From NCBI GenBank assembly GCA_905233765.1, contig CAJOCU010000001.1:62001-126000 (forward strand): a stretch of 64,000 nucleotides of DNA. Reading direction: 5' to 3'. The stretch is from an uncultured Bacteroidaceae bacterium (GTDB lineage: Bacteria > Bacteroidota > Bacteroidia > Bacteroidales > Bacteroidaceae). Made by a program: the position numbers and the translations under genes. Of the stretch, positions 17,638 to 26,566 are shown in pieces. Each line of letters starts with the position of its first letter. Within the stretch, counting starts at the first letter, position 1. The notes under the pieces were generated by a model that had not been told where the DNA came from, did not search any database, and saw only the letters and a program-made list of their open reading frames with translations.

Positions 17638-18711
17638 TTACTTAACTTCCTTCACACTGCCTGTGTGCTGATGAAGGGTAACACTTGTTTCCAGTTTTTT
17701 ATTGAAGAGTGCATCCGAGAGGACCTCCGTTGTACCGAACTGAGCGACAGGTACTTCTGTAGTGAGCAACGTCTGTTTCGCCGTAAAAATTACGATCTGG
17801 GCGCGACGTGGTTGATTCACGTAAATACCCTGCTCCATCTTCGATTTTTTCTTCGCGGTCTCAGCATCATTCGCGATAGCCGGCAGGCTACCCACGGGTT
17901 TCACCGTGATCCATACAGGTTCTCCACTGAGGTCGTCGGCAGCTACGAGTCCCAACCTATGAGAGAAACGGCAAAGGAGCTGCTTCTCACCATCACTCTG
18001 CGGTGATGGTTCGAAATCGAAACTCAACACCTCTGTACTCATGAGCGACTGCCCCTTGAAGAGCGACTCCAGTGCATAGAGCTGCTTGTCGAGGTTATCA
18101 AGCATCAACTTCAGCTGGGCTCCGTCCTTGGGAGTGTTGTCAGCCTCACCACGAATGAGGGCGTTGCGACTGTCACGGATATCATAGATTTCCTCTGCCG
18201 TCAACTGCGCCATCTTGGCCGTGCTGCCAGCAGACAGGATTTCGTGTGTCATGAAATCACGACCATTGACAAGCTTCGGTGCCGCCACAGCCTTCGGCAA
18301 CTCTGGATCGGGTTCTGGCGTCACATCGGCGTTCACGCCTAAGAGCAAGCCGTCGTCCGTCAAGCTCACAAGAGGTGCAGAGGTCTTCGCCCTCAATTTG
18401 ACAGAATAGGCCTTTGTGGAGTCTGGAACACCATAGGGCATCAGTGTAATTGACGTGAGTTTCCACTGTGTTGATTCCAAGGTCGGCACATCCTTCAAGC
18501 GCAAATAGCGGTCTGCATAAGCCGCAAAATCACCGGGTTTCGTGACGGTTTTCTCCGCTGTCAGCACCACTTCGAAGACTGTTTTCGGAAGAAAGTAGTT
18601 GACACCTTCAAGAGTCACGCCGGGGCGGAAACGCTCAATCTCGGTCTGAGCGAATGAAGGAAGAGAAATAAGAAATGATAAATAAGAAATAAGATATAAA
18701 AGACGTTTCAT
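17638..18711 (-). CDS. DUF4831 family secreted protein
   Basis: A 357-residue protein with a Sec signal peptide (KRLLYLISYLSFLISLPSFAQ, cleavage after SFA). The mature part has EGVNYFLPKTVFEVVLTAEKT and a central ALIRGEADNTPKDGAQLKLML, features of the Bacteroidales DUF4831 family; function is unknown, location periplasm or outer-membrane-associated. The signal peptide is encoded by an AT-rich simple repeat (AATAAGAAATGATAAATAAG on the plus strand). It follows adk by 9 bp and is probably in the hpt-adk unit. Confidence 0.82.
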   Translation of the reverse strand: MKRLLYLISYLSFLISLPSFAQTEIERFRPGVTLEGVNYFLPKTVFEVVLTAEKTVTKPGDFAAYADRYLRLKDVPTLESTQWKLTSITLMPYGVPDSTKAYSVKLRAKTSAPLVSLTDDGLLLGVNADVTPEPDPELPKAVAAPKLVNGRDFMTHEILSAGSTAKMAQLTAEEIYDIRDSRNALIRGEADNTPKDGAQLKLMLDNLDKQLYALESLFKGQSLMSTEVLSFDFEPSPQSDGEKQLLCRFSHRLGLVAADDLSGEPVWITVKPVGSLPAIANDAETAKKKSKMEQGIYVNQPRRAQIVIFTAKQTLLTTEVPVAQFGTTEVLSDALFNKKLETSVTLHQHTGSVKEVK

Positions 18712-18720
18712 GATGATTGC

Positions 18721-19302
18721 TTATTGATTCTCCTTATCAATCTCTTGGAAAATGGCTTCTATCATGCCCTCCTTGGTTTTGCAAATGCTCCAGTCAAACG
18801 TGTGACGGATTCCTTCGGCAGCAAACCACTCCGACAAGGGGGCTGTCTGGCTGTGATAGACGGCGAAGCGCTTGCGGATGGTCTCTTCATTGTCGTCGGC
18901 ACGGCCTTCTATCTGCGCACGGCGCAGCAGACGCTCCATCAGCACATCCTCACCCACGATGAGTTCTATCATCATCCCCAACCCATGACCTCGCTCTAAC
19001 AGCATTTTCTTCAAGGCCTCGGCCTGTGCAATGGTACGGGGAAAACCATCGAATATGACGCCCTTACCTTGAGGCTGACGGTCATAAGTACTAGCAAGGA
19101 TATCTATCATCAGTTCATCAGGAATCAGTTGTCCATTGTCAATGTAGCCCTGGGCTATCTTGCCCAATTCCGTACCATTCTTGATCTCCGCACGCAGCAC
19201 ATCGCCGGTGGAGATGTGACCCATGCCATAACGATTCACAATCGCTTCGCTGTAAGTGCCTTTCCCGGAACCCGGTGCACCAAAGATAATAATATTCTTC
19301 AT
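18721..19302 (-). CDS. adk: Adenylate kinase
   Basis: A 193-residue enzyme converting AMP and ATP to two ADP in the cytoplasm. The P-loop GAPGSGKGT is at residues 8-16; the AMP-binding IDNGQLIPDELM and VIFDGFPRTIAQAEAL follow; RRAQIEGRADDNEETIRKRF covers the short LID and the conserved arginines. The zinc-type long LID is absent, as is usual for the short form in Bacteroidetes. It lies 97 bp downstream of hpt; the gap holds a tandem repeat of ACAATTTGACAATTT. Confidence 0.96.
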   Translation of the reverse strand: MKNIIIFGAPGSGKGTYSEAIVNRYGMGHISTGDVLRAEIKNGTELGKIAQGYIDNGQLIPDELMIDILASTYDRQPQGKGVIFDGFPRTIAQAEALKKMLLERGHGLGMMIELIVGEDVLMERLLRRAQIEGRADDNEETIRKRFAVYHSQTAPLSEWFAAEGIRHTFDWSICKTKEGMIEAIFQEIDKENQ

Positions 19303-19310
19303 CTATTTTA

Positions 19311-19339
19311 CAATTTGACAATTTACAATTTGACAATTG
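19311..19339. repeat. AT-rich tandem repeat between hpt and adk
   Basis: Two consecutive copies of a unit close to TTTACAATTTGACAATT. Similar words occur before fba (25260-25290). They fall at gene junctions and look like members of a low-complexity intergenic repeat family. Confidence 0.6.
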
Positions 19340-19398
19340 GGGTCGAGATTGCGATATTTCGACATTATGAACGAACAATATTCGTCATTCATCTTTCG

Positions 19399-19944
19399 TC
19401 ATTCTTCATTTTTCACCAGTGTGAAAATGTCCCTAGTGTTTCGCCCAAACCCGTCGTAATCGAGGCCGTAACCCACAATGAACTCATTGGGAATCTCCAT
19501 GCAACAGTAATGAACGGGAACCCGCACCTTCAGTGCTGCCGGTTTCACAAGGAAGGAACAAATGGCAATGCTGGCAGGGTTTTGTTTCTCCAAGGTTTCA
19601 ATCATATGAGCCATCGTCAAGCCAGAGTCAATGATATCCTCAACAATGATTACATCGCGGCCGGTGATGTCCTGAGCCAACCCCATCACCTCACGTATTT
19701 CGCCAGAGGACTGCATACCCTGATAACTGGCAAGCTTAATAAAACTGATATCACAGGGAAGGATCACCTCTCGCAACAAATCAGCAGCAAACATGAACGC
19801 GCCATTCAATACAGGCAGGAACAACGGCTCCTTGCCTGCATAATCACGATTAATTTCAGCTGCTACTCGCCGTACTTCCTGTTGAATCTTTGTCTCAGGA
19901 ATACTGAGAGCAAAGGTCTTGTCTTTTACTTGAAGGGTCTTCAT
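19399..19944 (-). CDS. hpt: Hypoxanthine phosphoribosyltransferase
   Basis: A 181-residue purine salvage enzyme making IMP or GMP from hypoxanthine or guanine and PRPP. The PRPP-binding loop is VIIVEDIIDSGLTMAHMIE (about residues 93-111), and the base-binding region YGLDYDGFGRNTRDIFTLV is near the end. Length matches the family. It is the first gene of the hpt-adk-DUF4831 unit and diverges from nnrD with promoters on both sides of the 116-bp gap. Confidence 0.94.
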   Translation of the reverse strand: MKTLQVKDKTFALSIPETKIQQEVRRVAAEINRDYAGKEPLFLPVLNGAFMFAADLLREVILPCDISFIKLASYQGMQSSGEIREVMGLAQDITGRDVIIVEDIIDSGLTMAHMIETLEKQNPASIAICSFLVKPAALKVRVPVHYCCMEIPNEFIVGYGLDYDGFGRNTRDIFTLVKNEE

Positions 19945-19984
19945 GTGGGAGGGGCTTTTGGTTCAGAATATACCTTTTCGACCG

Positions 19985-19992
19985 CAAAAGTA
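19985..19992 (-). promoter_or_regulatory. hpt promoter -7 box
   Basis: Minus-strand TACTTTTG fits TAnnTTTG and lies 41 bp before the hpt start codon. No upstream TTG at the ideal distance was seen. Confidence 0.55.
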
Positions 19993-20003
19993 GATAAATT
20001 ATT

Positions 20004-20033
20004 TTGTTTTTCATATTCCTTTCCGTATTTTTG
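20004..20033 (+). promoter_or_regulatory. nnrD-obgE promoter
   Basis: TTG (20004-20006) and TATTTTTG (20026-20033) are separated by 19 bp, an ideal spacing. The start codon follows 27 bp downstream. Confidence 0.75.
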
Positions 20034-20060
20034 CAGCAAAATTAGTAAAAAAGTGCAGAA

Positions 20061-21581
20061 ATGAAGATTCTCACAGGCGGACAATTCAGGGAATTGGACC
20101 TATACACCATCGAGCACGAGCCCGTCGCGTCCATTGATCTGATGGAACGTGCCAGCCGCGCCATCACCGACGTTCTGCTGCAACGATATGCCCCACACCA
20201 CACGCGCATCGTCGTCTTTGCCGGACCTGGTGGCAACGGAGGCGATGGTCTGGCCGTGTCACGCCTACTCACAGAAGCGGGACATCCCGTCGAGGCTTTC
20301 CTCTTCAATGTAACAGGGCACATCAATCCCGACTGCGAGACCAACCGCGACCGACTCCTCGCCACCGAAGGGGCCCAACTTACAGAAGTAACGAGTGAAC
20401 TGATTTTCCCCGAACTCCGACCTAGCGACCTCGTTATTGACGCCCTCTTCGGCACAGGCCTTAGCAAGCCCCTCGGTGGAGGCTTTGCACTGGTCACAAA
20501 ACGCATTAACCTGAGCCAGGCTACAGTCGTTAGCATAGATGTTCCCTCGGGTTTAATGTGCGAGGAGAACATCTATAACGATACCTCCTCAATCATACGC
20601 GCACACGAAACACTGTCCATCGGGATGCCTAAATTAGCATTCCTATTCCCTGAGAACCAACGTTTCGTGGGCCGTTTTACGATGCTGGACATCGGACTCA
20701 GTAGCGAAGGCATCGAAAACATCAAAAGTTACCTATGGATGACCGAAGAAGCAGAAGTGAAGACGCTATTGCGTAAGAGGTCACCGTTTGCCCACAAAGG
20801 CACTATGGGTCATGCGCTCCTTGTGGCTGGACATCGTGGCATGATGGGAGCCGCCATCCTCTGCGCTCGAGCTGCTCTCCGTGCAGGGCTTGGGAAACTC
20901 AGCGTCCATCTGCCCTACTCCACGGTCGATCTGATGCAGGCCACCGTGCCAGAGGCTATTGTACAGATGGATGTCGATGCTGACCTCATCTCCTCAGCCA
21001 TTGATGCCACCAACTACCAAGCTATCGGCATCGGTCCCGGCCTTGGCACCGACCGCTACACCGCCGCGGCCTTCCACAGCTACCTGCGTCAGCAGGCCTG
21101 TCCCATTGTGATTGATGCCGACGCCCTTAACATTATGGCCGAGAATCCCGACTGGTTACGCGAGATCCCCGCCGATAGCATTCTCACGCCACATCCAGCC
21201 GAGCTCGACCGACTGGTGGGACATTGTGCGACCTCTTTCGAGCGTATGAGCCGTGCGCGCAACTTCGCTATCAACTTCGGTATCTTCCTGGTCGTGAAAG
21301 GTCACTATACGCAAATCTGCACGCCCACGGGCAACATACTCTTCAACCCTACCGGTAACGCTGGCATGGCCACAGCCGGCAGTGGCGACGTGCTCACGGG
21401 CATCATCACCAGTCTTCTGGCTCAAGGCTACCTGCCCGCAGAAGCGGCACAGCTCGGTGTCTATCTCCACGGCCTTGCAGGTGACCTTGGCGCTGAACAA
21501 CTCGGCGAAGAGAGCCTCATCGCCAGCGACATCATTGAATATCTGCCGAAAGCGTTCAAGAAAACCCACACCCTCTCGTAA
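20061..21581 (+). CDS. nnrD: Bifunctional NAD(P)H-hydrate repair enzyme (epimerase plus ADP-dependent dehydratase)
   Basis: A 506-residue fusion that repairs damaged NADH and NADPH. The N-terminal YjeF_N epimerase half has VVFAGPGGNGGDGLAVSRLL (about residues 52-71) and VIDALFGTGLSKPL. The C-terminal YjeF_C kinase-like half has AIGIGPGLGTDRYTAA, PIVIDADALNIMA, LTPHPAELDRL and AGSGDVLTGIITSLLAQG. Length is normal for the fused form. obgE follows 15 bp later, so the two share a transcript. Confidence 0.95.
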   Translation: MKILTGGQFRELDLYTIEHEPVASIDLMERASRAITDVLLQRYAPHHTRIVVFAGPGGNGGDGLAVSRLLTEAGHPVEAFLFNVTGHINPDCETNRDRLLATEGAQLTEVTSELIFPELRPSDLVIDALFGTGLSKPLGGGFALVTKRINLSQATVVSIDVPSGLMCEENIYNDTSSIIRAHETLSIGMPKLAFLFPENQRFVGRFTMLDIGLSSEGIENIKSYLWMTEEAEVKTLLRKRSPFAHKGTMGHALLVAGHRGMMGAAILCARAALRAGLGKLSVHLPYSTVDLMQATVPEAIVQMDVDADLISSAIDATNYQAIGIGPGLGTDRYTAAAFHSYLRQQACPIVIDADALNIMAENPDWLREIPADSILTPHPAELDRLVGHCATSFERMSRARNFAINFGIFLVVKGHYTQICTPTGNILFNPTGNAGMATAGSGDVLTGIITSLLAQGYLPAEAAQLGVYLHGLAGDLGAEQLGEESLIASDIIEYLPKAFKKTHTLS

Positions 21582-21596
21582 TTTTGTTATTCTCAT

Positions 21597-22757
21597 ATGG
21601 AAACAAACTTCATAGACTACGTAAAAATCATTTGCCGCTCCGGCAAGGGCGGGCGCGGTTCAATGCATATGCATCGCGCCAAATATGTCCCCAACGGAGG
21701 CCCTGACGGTGGCGATGGCGGGCGCGGCGGTCATGTATATCTACGCGGCAACCATAACTACTGGACTCTCCTTCACCTGCGCTACGAGCGTCACGTTTTC
21801 GCTGGTCACGGCGAAGCCGGTGGAAAGAGCGGGAGTCACGGCGCGGATGGTGCTGACCGCTACATAGATGTACCCTGTGGCACCGTAGTCTATGATGCTG
21901 AGACAGGTCGTTTCCTTTGCGATGTCACGGAGGACGGTCAAGTCGTACAACTCCTTCGAGGAGGACGCGGAGGGCTGGGTAACAAGCACTTCGCCACCTC
22001 CACCAATCAGGCTCCACGCTTCGCACAGCCCGGTGAACCCATGCAGGAACTCACCGTCATAATGGAGTTGAAAATGCTGGCAGACGTGGGACTCGTCGGT
22101 TTCCCCAACGCGGGAAAGAGCACCCTCGTGAATGCCATCAGTTCCGCCCACCCCAAAATTGCAGGGTATCCCTTCACCACGCTTGAGCCTTCAGTAGGTG
22201 TCGTCAGCTACCGCGACAATCGTTCCTTCGTCATGGCTGATATTCCTGGTATTATCGAAGGCGCCAGCGAGGGCAAGGGTCTCGGTCTTCGTTTCCTGCG
22301 ACACATCGAACGCAACGCCCTGCTCCTCTTTATGATTCCCGGCGACACAGATGACATCCGCCACGACTACGAAGTACTCTTGAATGAGCTCACCACCTAT
22401 AACCCCGAGCTCCTTGACAAGCAACGCGTGCTAGCCGTCACCAAGGCAGACCTGCTAGACGACGAACTCATGCAGATGCTTGAGGCCGATCTCCCCAATG
22501 ACCTTCCTCATCTTTTCATCTCTGCCGTCACAGGATTCCACATCACCGAACTCAAAGATCTCCTATGGCAGCAGCTCAACACCAACGAACGTCAAGCAGC
22601 ACACGCCGCTGCCATTGTTCATCGAGATAAAGACCTCTCCCACCTCCAGCACGAACTGCAGGACGAGGGAGAGGATCTCGACATCACTATCCTTGACGAT
22701 AGCGAAATCGAAGAGATAGAAGAGTTAGACGACCTCGACGACTACTTACCTTTGTGA
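21597..22757 (+). CDS. obgE: Obg family GTPase
   Basis: A 386-residue ribosome-associated GTPase involved in large-subunit assembly and stringent control. The glycine-rich Obg fold fills residues 1-160 ([31 protein letters not shown]). The G domain has G1 [11 protein letters not shown]3 [11 protein letters not shown]4 VTKADLL. The C-terminus is an acidic tail ([23 protein letters not shown]), common in this family. The last 16 bp overlap tail-to-tail with the small basic protein on the other strand. Confidence 0.96.
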   Translation: METNFIDYVKIICRSGKGGRGSMHMHRAKYVPNGGPDGGDGGRGGHVYLRGNHNYWTLLHLRYERHVFAGHGEAGGKSGSHGADGADRYIDVPCGTVVYDAETGRFLCDVTEDGQVVQLLRGGRGGLGNKHFATSTNQAPRFAQPGEPMQELTVIMELKMLADVGLVGFPNAGKSTLVNAISSAHPKIAGYPFTTLEPSVGVVSYRDNRSFVMADIPGIIEGASEGKGLGLRFLRHIERNALLLFMIPGDTDDIRHDYEVLLNELTTYNPELLDKQRVLAVTKADLLDDELMQMLEADLPNDLPHLFISAVTGFHITELKDLLWQQLNTNERQAAHAAAIVHRDKDLSHLQHELQDEGEDLDITILDDSEIEEIEELDDLDDYLPL

Positions 22758-22954
22758 CGGTTGGCACGAGCACGACGAATGTCGGCCTTCTTTTTTGCCG
22801 AGGCAGAGCCATGGGCGCCAGTGATATAACCCTTCTTCTTGGCTTTCGTCTTTACCTTATCGGATGAAGCGCTCCTCGGCGATTTTGATGCGCCCTTGAA
22901 GGTGACGCCGTTCAAGATGACATGGTCAATGTCATCACCACCAAATTTTTCCAT
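22742..22954 (-). CDS. Small basic protein of unknown function
   Basis: A 70-residue protein. The first 25 residues are neutral to acidic ([19 protein letters not shown]) and the rest is strongly basic ([11 protein letters not shown], then [20 protein letters not shown]), suggesting RNA or ribosome contact. It begins 10 bp after the AICAR transformylase stop on the same strand. No family is recognised. Evidence for being real is spacing and a composition that is not a mirror of obgE, which covers only its last codons. Confidence 0.6.
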   Translation of the reverse strand: MEKFGGDDIDHVILNGVTFKGASKSPRSASSDKVKTKAKKKGYITGAHGSASAKKKADIRRARANRHKGK

Positions 22955-22964
22955 GATGAATTGT

Positions 22965-24149
22965 TTAATGGTGGAACAGTCTCACACCTGTGAAGGTCAT
23001 GGCAATACCATACTTGTCACAGGTGGCAATGACATGATCGTCACGGACACTACCGCCCGCTTGTGCCACATATTCCACCCCACTCTTATGCGCACGTTCG
23101 ATATTGTCGCCGAAGGGGAAGAATGCATCGGAACCAAGGCAGACGCCCGTATTCTTTGCTATCCATGCAGCCTTCTCTTCACGCGTGAGGGGCTCTGGCC
23201 GTTCGGTGAAGAATTGCTGCCATGCGCCATCGGCAAGAACATCGTCATAATCATCGGATATATAGATGTCGATGGTGTTGTCGCGGTCTGCACGACGGAT
23301 ACCAGGTACGAAGGGAAGATTCATCACCTTGGGATGCTGACGTAGCCACCAGATATCGGCCTTCTGTCCCGCCAAGCGTGTACAATGGATGCGGCTCTGC
23401 TGACCTGCACCGATGCCGATGGCCTGGCCGTCCTTTACATAGCAGACACTGTTGCTCTGAGTGTATTTCAGCGTGATAAGTGCAATGATGAGATCGCGGC
23501 GCTTGTCCTCAGGAAAGACCTTGGCAACGGTAGGGATATTGGTGAAAAGAGCGGGGTCGTCAAGGCGCACCTCATTACGACCTTGTTCAAAGGTGATGCC
23601 GAAGACCTGCTTGCGTTCGATGGGCTCTGGACGATAGGCAGGGTCTATCTGGATGACGTTATATGTTCCCTTTCGCTTCTCCTGTAGGATAGTAAGCGCC
23701 TCTGGCGTGAAAGCAGGGGCGATGACGCCATCGCTGACTTCACGCTTGATGAGGAGTGCCGTGGCCTCATCGCAGGCGTCAGAGAGGGCTATGAAATCAC
23801 CGTAGGATGACATGCGATCTGCGCCACGAGCACGGGCATAGGCCGAAGCGATGGGCGTCAGTTCAAACGGCACATCATCAACCCAATAGATCTTACGCAA
23901 CGTATCACTTAGGGGAAGCCCCACGGCAGCGCCGGCGGGCGAGACATGTTTGAAAGAAGCAGCAGCGGGAAGGCCCGTGGCTTCTTTGAGTTCATGTACG
24001 AGTTGCCAGGCATTGAAGGCATCAAGGAAATTGATATAGCCAGGACGTCCACTGAGCACTTGGATTGGCAGTTCACTACCGTCGGCCATGAAGATACGCG
24101 ACGGTTTCTGGTTCGGGTTACACCCGTACTTGAGCTGGAGTTCGGTCAT
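22965..24149 (-). CDS. Stand-alone AICAR transformylase (PurH-like, no cyclohydrolase domain)
   Basis: A 394-residue protein matching the formyltransferase half of PurH: LQLKYGCNPNQKPSRIF, ASFKHVSPAGAAVG (with the catalytic KH pair), and the late FFPFGDNIERAHKSGVEYVAQAGGSVRDD. The IMP cyclohydrolase (MGS-like) domain is missing. It transfers a formyl group to AICAR late in purine synthesis. The start at residue MTELQLKYGC is chosen because an in-frame extension back to 24215 would begin upstream of the promoter box. Bacteroidales often carry such a single-domain copy. Confidence 0.9.
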   Translation of the reverse strand: MTELQLKYGCNPNQKPSRIFMADGSELPIQVLSGRPGYINFLDAFNAWQLVHELKEATGLPAAASFKHVSPAGAAVGLPLSDTLRKIYWVDDVPFELTPIASAYARARGADRMSSYGDFIALSDACDEATALLIKREVSDGVIAPAFTPEALTILQEKRKGTYNVIQIDPAYRPEPIERKQVFGITFEQGRNEVRLDDPALFTNIPTVAKVFPEDKRRDLIIALITLKYTQSNSVCYVKDGQAIGIGAGQQSRIHCTRLAGQKADIWWLRQHPKVMNLPFVPGIRRADRDNTIDIYISDDYDDVLADGAWQQFFTERPEPLTREEKAAWIAKNTGVCLGSDAFFPFGDNIERAHKSGVEYVAQAGGSVRDDHVIATCDKYGIAMTFTGVRLFHH

Positions 24150-24182
24150 ATTAGTCGTTTTGCATTGAACGTTTAACGGGGG

Positions 24183-24190
24183 CAAAGGTA
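24183..24190 (-). promoter_or_regulatory. Promoter -7 box of the AICAR transformylase gene
   Basis: Minus-strand TACCTTTG lies 33 bp before the chosen ATG at 24149 and supports that start over the longer frame. Confidence 0.7.
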
Positions 24191-24194
24191 ATAA

Positions 24195-24230
24195 AAAAAT
24201 CCCCATTTCACGCATGAAATGGAGATTTTT
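24195..24230 (-). terminator. fba terminator
   Basis: A 16-bp stem with one mismatch: AAAAATCCCCATTTCA (24195-24210) against TGAAATGGAGATTTTT (24215-24230), loop CGCA. On the minus strand it starts 28 bp after the fba stop and ends in a T run. It immediately precedes the next promoter box. Confidence 0.85.
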
Positions 24231-24257
24231 ACGCAGTACGCTAAATATTATAAATAC

Positions 24258-25256
24258 TTAGAGCTTGTCGTTGGAGCCGAGCACATCAACAATCTTGTGG
24301 ACGTACATCTTCTTCATGTTCTCGCGAGCGGGCTTCAGGTACTGACGAGGATCGAAGTGGTCAGGATGCTCTGTCAAATACTTGCGAATGGCAGCGGTCA
24401 TGGCCAGACGGCTGTCGGAGTCGATGTTGATTTTGCATACAGCACTCTTGGAAGCCTCACGCAGCTGCTCCTCGGGGATACCTACAGCATCAGGCAACTT
24501 GCCGCCGAAGGCGTTGATGGTATCCACCTCGTCCTGAGGCACGGAGCTGGAGCCGTGGAGTACGATGGGGAAACCGGGGAGCTTCTCCTCAATCTGGTGA
24601 AGGATGTCGAAAGCAAGGGGAGGAGGCACGAGTTTGCCAGTCTTCGGGTCACGTGTGCACTGTTCGGGAGTGAACTTGTAAGCACCGTGGCTGGTACCGA
24701 TGGAGATAGCAAGGCTGTCGCAACCGCTACGGGTGGAGAAGTCAATCACCTCTTCGGGCTTCGTGTAGTGGCTCTCAGCTGCAGACACCTCGTCCTCAAC
24801 ACCTGCGAGCACGCCGAGCTCTGCCTCAACGGTAACATCATACTTGTGAGCATACTCTACCACTTGCTTAGTGATAGCGATATTCTCTTCGTAGGGCAAA
24901 TGGCTACCATCGAACATCACGCTAGAGAAACCATTGTCAATGCACTCCTTGCAGATTTCAAAGCTGTCACCGTGGTCGAGGTGCAGAGCAATCTGAGGAT
25001 TGGGGCAACCGAGCTCCTTGGCATACTCCACAGCACCCTGAGCCATATAGCGGAGGATGGTGCCGTTGGCATAGTTGCGAGCGCCCTTGCTGACCTGCAT
25101 GATAACGGGAGACTTGGTCTCTACAGCAGCCTGCACGATAGCTTGCATCTGCTCCATGGTGTTGAAGTTGAAGGCGGGAATAGCATAGCCGCCAGCAACA
25201 GCTTTCTTGAACATTTCGCGGGTGTTAACGAGACCCAGTTCTTTGTAACTTGTCAT
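24258..25256 (-). CDS. fba: Class II fructose-1,6-bisphosphate aldolase
   Basis: A 332-residue zinc aldolase of glycolysis and gluconeogenesis, cleaving FBP to DHAP and glyceraldehyde 3-phosphate. Zinc and active-site regions are visible: IALHLDHGDSFE (Asp and His of the zinc site), VEAELGVLAGVEDE, SIGTSHGAYKF, and FPIVLHGSSSVPQDEV. Length and motifs match the class IIA type common in Bacteroidales. It is a single gene between its own promoter and terminator. Confidence 0.96.
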   Translation of the reverse strand: MTSYKELGLVNTREMFKKAVAGGYAIPAFNFNTMEQMQAIVQAAVETKSPVIMQVSKGARNYANGTILRYMAQGAVEYAKELGCPNPQIALHLDHGDSFEICKECIDNGFSSVMFDGSHLPYEENIAITKQVVEYAHKYDVTVEAELGVLAGVEDEVSAAESHYTKPEEVIDFSTRSGCDSLAISIGTSHGAYKFTPEQCTRDPKTGKLVPPPLAFDILHQIEEKLPGFPIVLHGSSSVPQDEVDTINAFGGKLPDAVGIPEEQLREASKSAVCKINIDSDSRLAMTAAIRKYLTEHPDHFDPRQYLKPARENMKKMYVHKIVDVLGSNDKL

Positions 25257-25323
25257 GCTAATTTACAATTTAAAGATTTACAATTTACTATTTATTCTAA
25301 AAACGTTTTTGTTTATTGGTGTG

Positions 25324-25331
25324 CAAAGGTA
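25324..25331 (-). promoter_or_regulatory. fba promoter -7 box
   Basis: Minus-strand TACCTTTG lies 68 bp before the fba start codon. The leader in between is built from AT-rich TTTACAATTT-type repeats. Confidence 0.65.
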
Positions 25332-25420
25332 ATGAAAAATGTCGTACAATGAGCATTGCATAGCTATTATTTATCATTTTTCACTTTTCATTTTTTATTT
25401 TTAATTAAAGGCTTTGCCTT

Positions 25421-26536
25421 TCATTGCTTCTTCACATAGTAAGTAACGACAGGGAGGTGGTCGGAGTAGCCGTCAAGCCAGACACCTCCTGCGTGGGTAC
25501 GCTTTGGGTTTCCCTTATACTTGCCACCATCCTGGAACAGATAGTCACGGGTGAATATCTCTGCCTTAAAGAAGGTCAGCGTGCTGTAGTCCTTCGTTTT
25601 CTTGATGTCAAGGCAGTTGGACGTCATGACAATCTGGTCGAAGAGGTTCCACTTGCCATCATACTTAAGGGTTCCGTGACCGTCGAGGAGAATCTGCCAC
25701 CAAGGATTAAACATTTCGCCAGCCTTGACATCCTCCATCTTACGGCGCGCACCGAGGGACTTGGCCATAGAGGGACTGAAGGGGTCATCGTTCATATCTC
25801 CCATGACGAAGATCTTCATCTTAGCATTGGCACGTATGATACTGTCTTTTTCGGCTCGCACCTGCTGGCCTGCCCATTCACGAAGCGGCGAACCGCCAAA
25901 ACGGCTAGGCCAGTGGCAGACGATGACGGTAATGCTGTCTCCAGCAAGGGTCCCTTGCACGGTAAGGAAGCCGCGAGTGGGGCGTGCGTTGATTTCGGCC
26001 TTCAACTGATAAGGCTGCAGCCACACTTTTGCAGGAGTGAAGAAGCGAGGATTATAGAGTAGCCCACAATCAACACCTCGTTGATCTGGCCCTTCAATAT
26101 GCACAAACTTAAAGCCACGCTTGGCTAAAGACTCCTGTGCACATAGGTCTGTCAAACAACGGGCATTCTCCACCTCGCTAACACCGATGATGGCACAGCC
26201 AGTACGGAGACGGTCTGTACCCATCTCATAGAGGACCTGCGACATATTCTTCAGCTTATGCTTATATTTCAACTCCGTCCATTTATTGGCACCATCAGGC
26301 AAGTACTCGTAGTCGTTCTTATCTACGCCATTGACAACATCATGTTTCGTATCAAAGAGGTTCTCCAAATTATAGAACCCTATGGCATACATCCCGATGC
26401 GAGCATTCTGGGCGTAGAGGGGAGTAGCCAACCAGAAGAATGCGAAAAGGAAGACCCACCCCCATGCCCATCCCGTCAGGGAGGGGAGAGACTGGCGCGA
26501 TGTAGTTCTATTATCCTTCATAAAAAATAAGTTCAT
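25421..26536 (-). CDS. Secreted endonuclease/exonuclease/phosphatase (EEP) family protein
   Basis: A 371-residue protein with the EEP metal-dependent phosphodiesterase fold. Motifs are IGFYNLENLFDT (Asn-Glu of the metal site), IIGVSEVENARCL, GLLYNPRFF, VIVCHWPSRFGG, FVMGDMNDDPFSPS and the final YSDHLPVVTYYV. A signal peptide ends at LYAQ. The segment LPSLTGWAWGWVFLFAFF in the signal is encoded by a GC-rich palindromic repeat shared with the DUF5689 gene. It is the last gene of the receptor-nuclease operon. Nucleic acid is a likely substrate; phosphatase activity is an alternative. Confidence 0.87.
   Translation of the reverse strand: MNLFFMKDNRTTSRQSLPSLTGWAWGWVFLFAFFWLATPLYAQNARIGMYAIGFYNLENLFDTKHDVVNGVDKNDYEYLPDGANKWTELKYKHKLKNMSQVLYEMGTDRLRTGCAIIGVSEVENARCLTDLCAQESLAKRGFKFVHIEGPDQRGVDCGLLYNPRFFTPAKVWLQPYQLKAEINARPTRGFLTVQGTLAGDSITVIVCHWPSRFGGSPLREWAGQQVRAEKDSIIRANAKMKIFVMGDMNDDPFSPSMAKSLGARRKMEDVKAGEMFNPWWQILLDGHGTLKYDGKWNLFDQIVMTSNCLDIKKTKDYSTLTFFKAEIFTRDYLFQDGGKYKGNPKRTHAGGVWLDGYSDHLPVVTYYVKKQ
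26443..26490. repeat. GC-rich palindromic element inside the EEP signal peptide
   Basis: About 48 bp containing ACCCACCCCCATGCCCATCC, GTCA, then GGGAGGGGAGAG. It matches the element at 29922-29971 at all but about six positions, and the arms TCCC...GGGA can pair. In frame it codes PSLTGWAWGWVFLFAF on the minus strand. Confidence 0.88.
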
Positions 26537-26566
26537 GATTCCTTTATAACGATTTGGGTGGGTCTA

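Noticed and set aside
19069..20064. 331-codon plus-strand frame across hpt and adk
   Set aside because: It is antisense to two well-supported genes and crosses their intergenic repeat.
24219..25352. 377-codon plus-strand frame opposite fba
   Set aside because: It is antisense to a fully conserved aldolase and includes its terminator and promoter.
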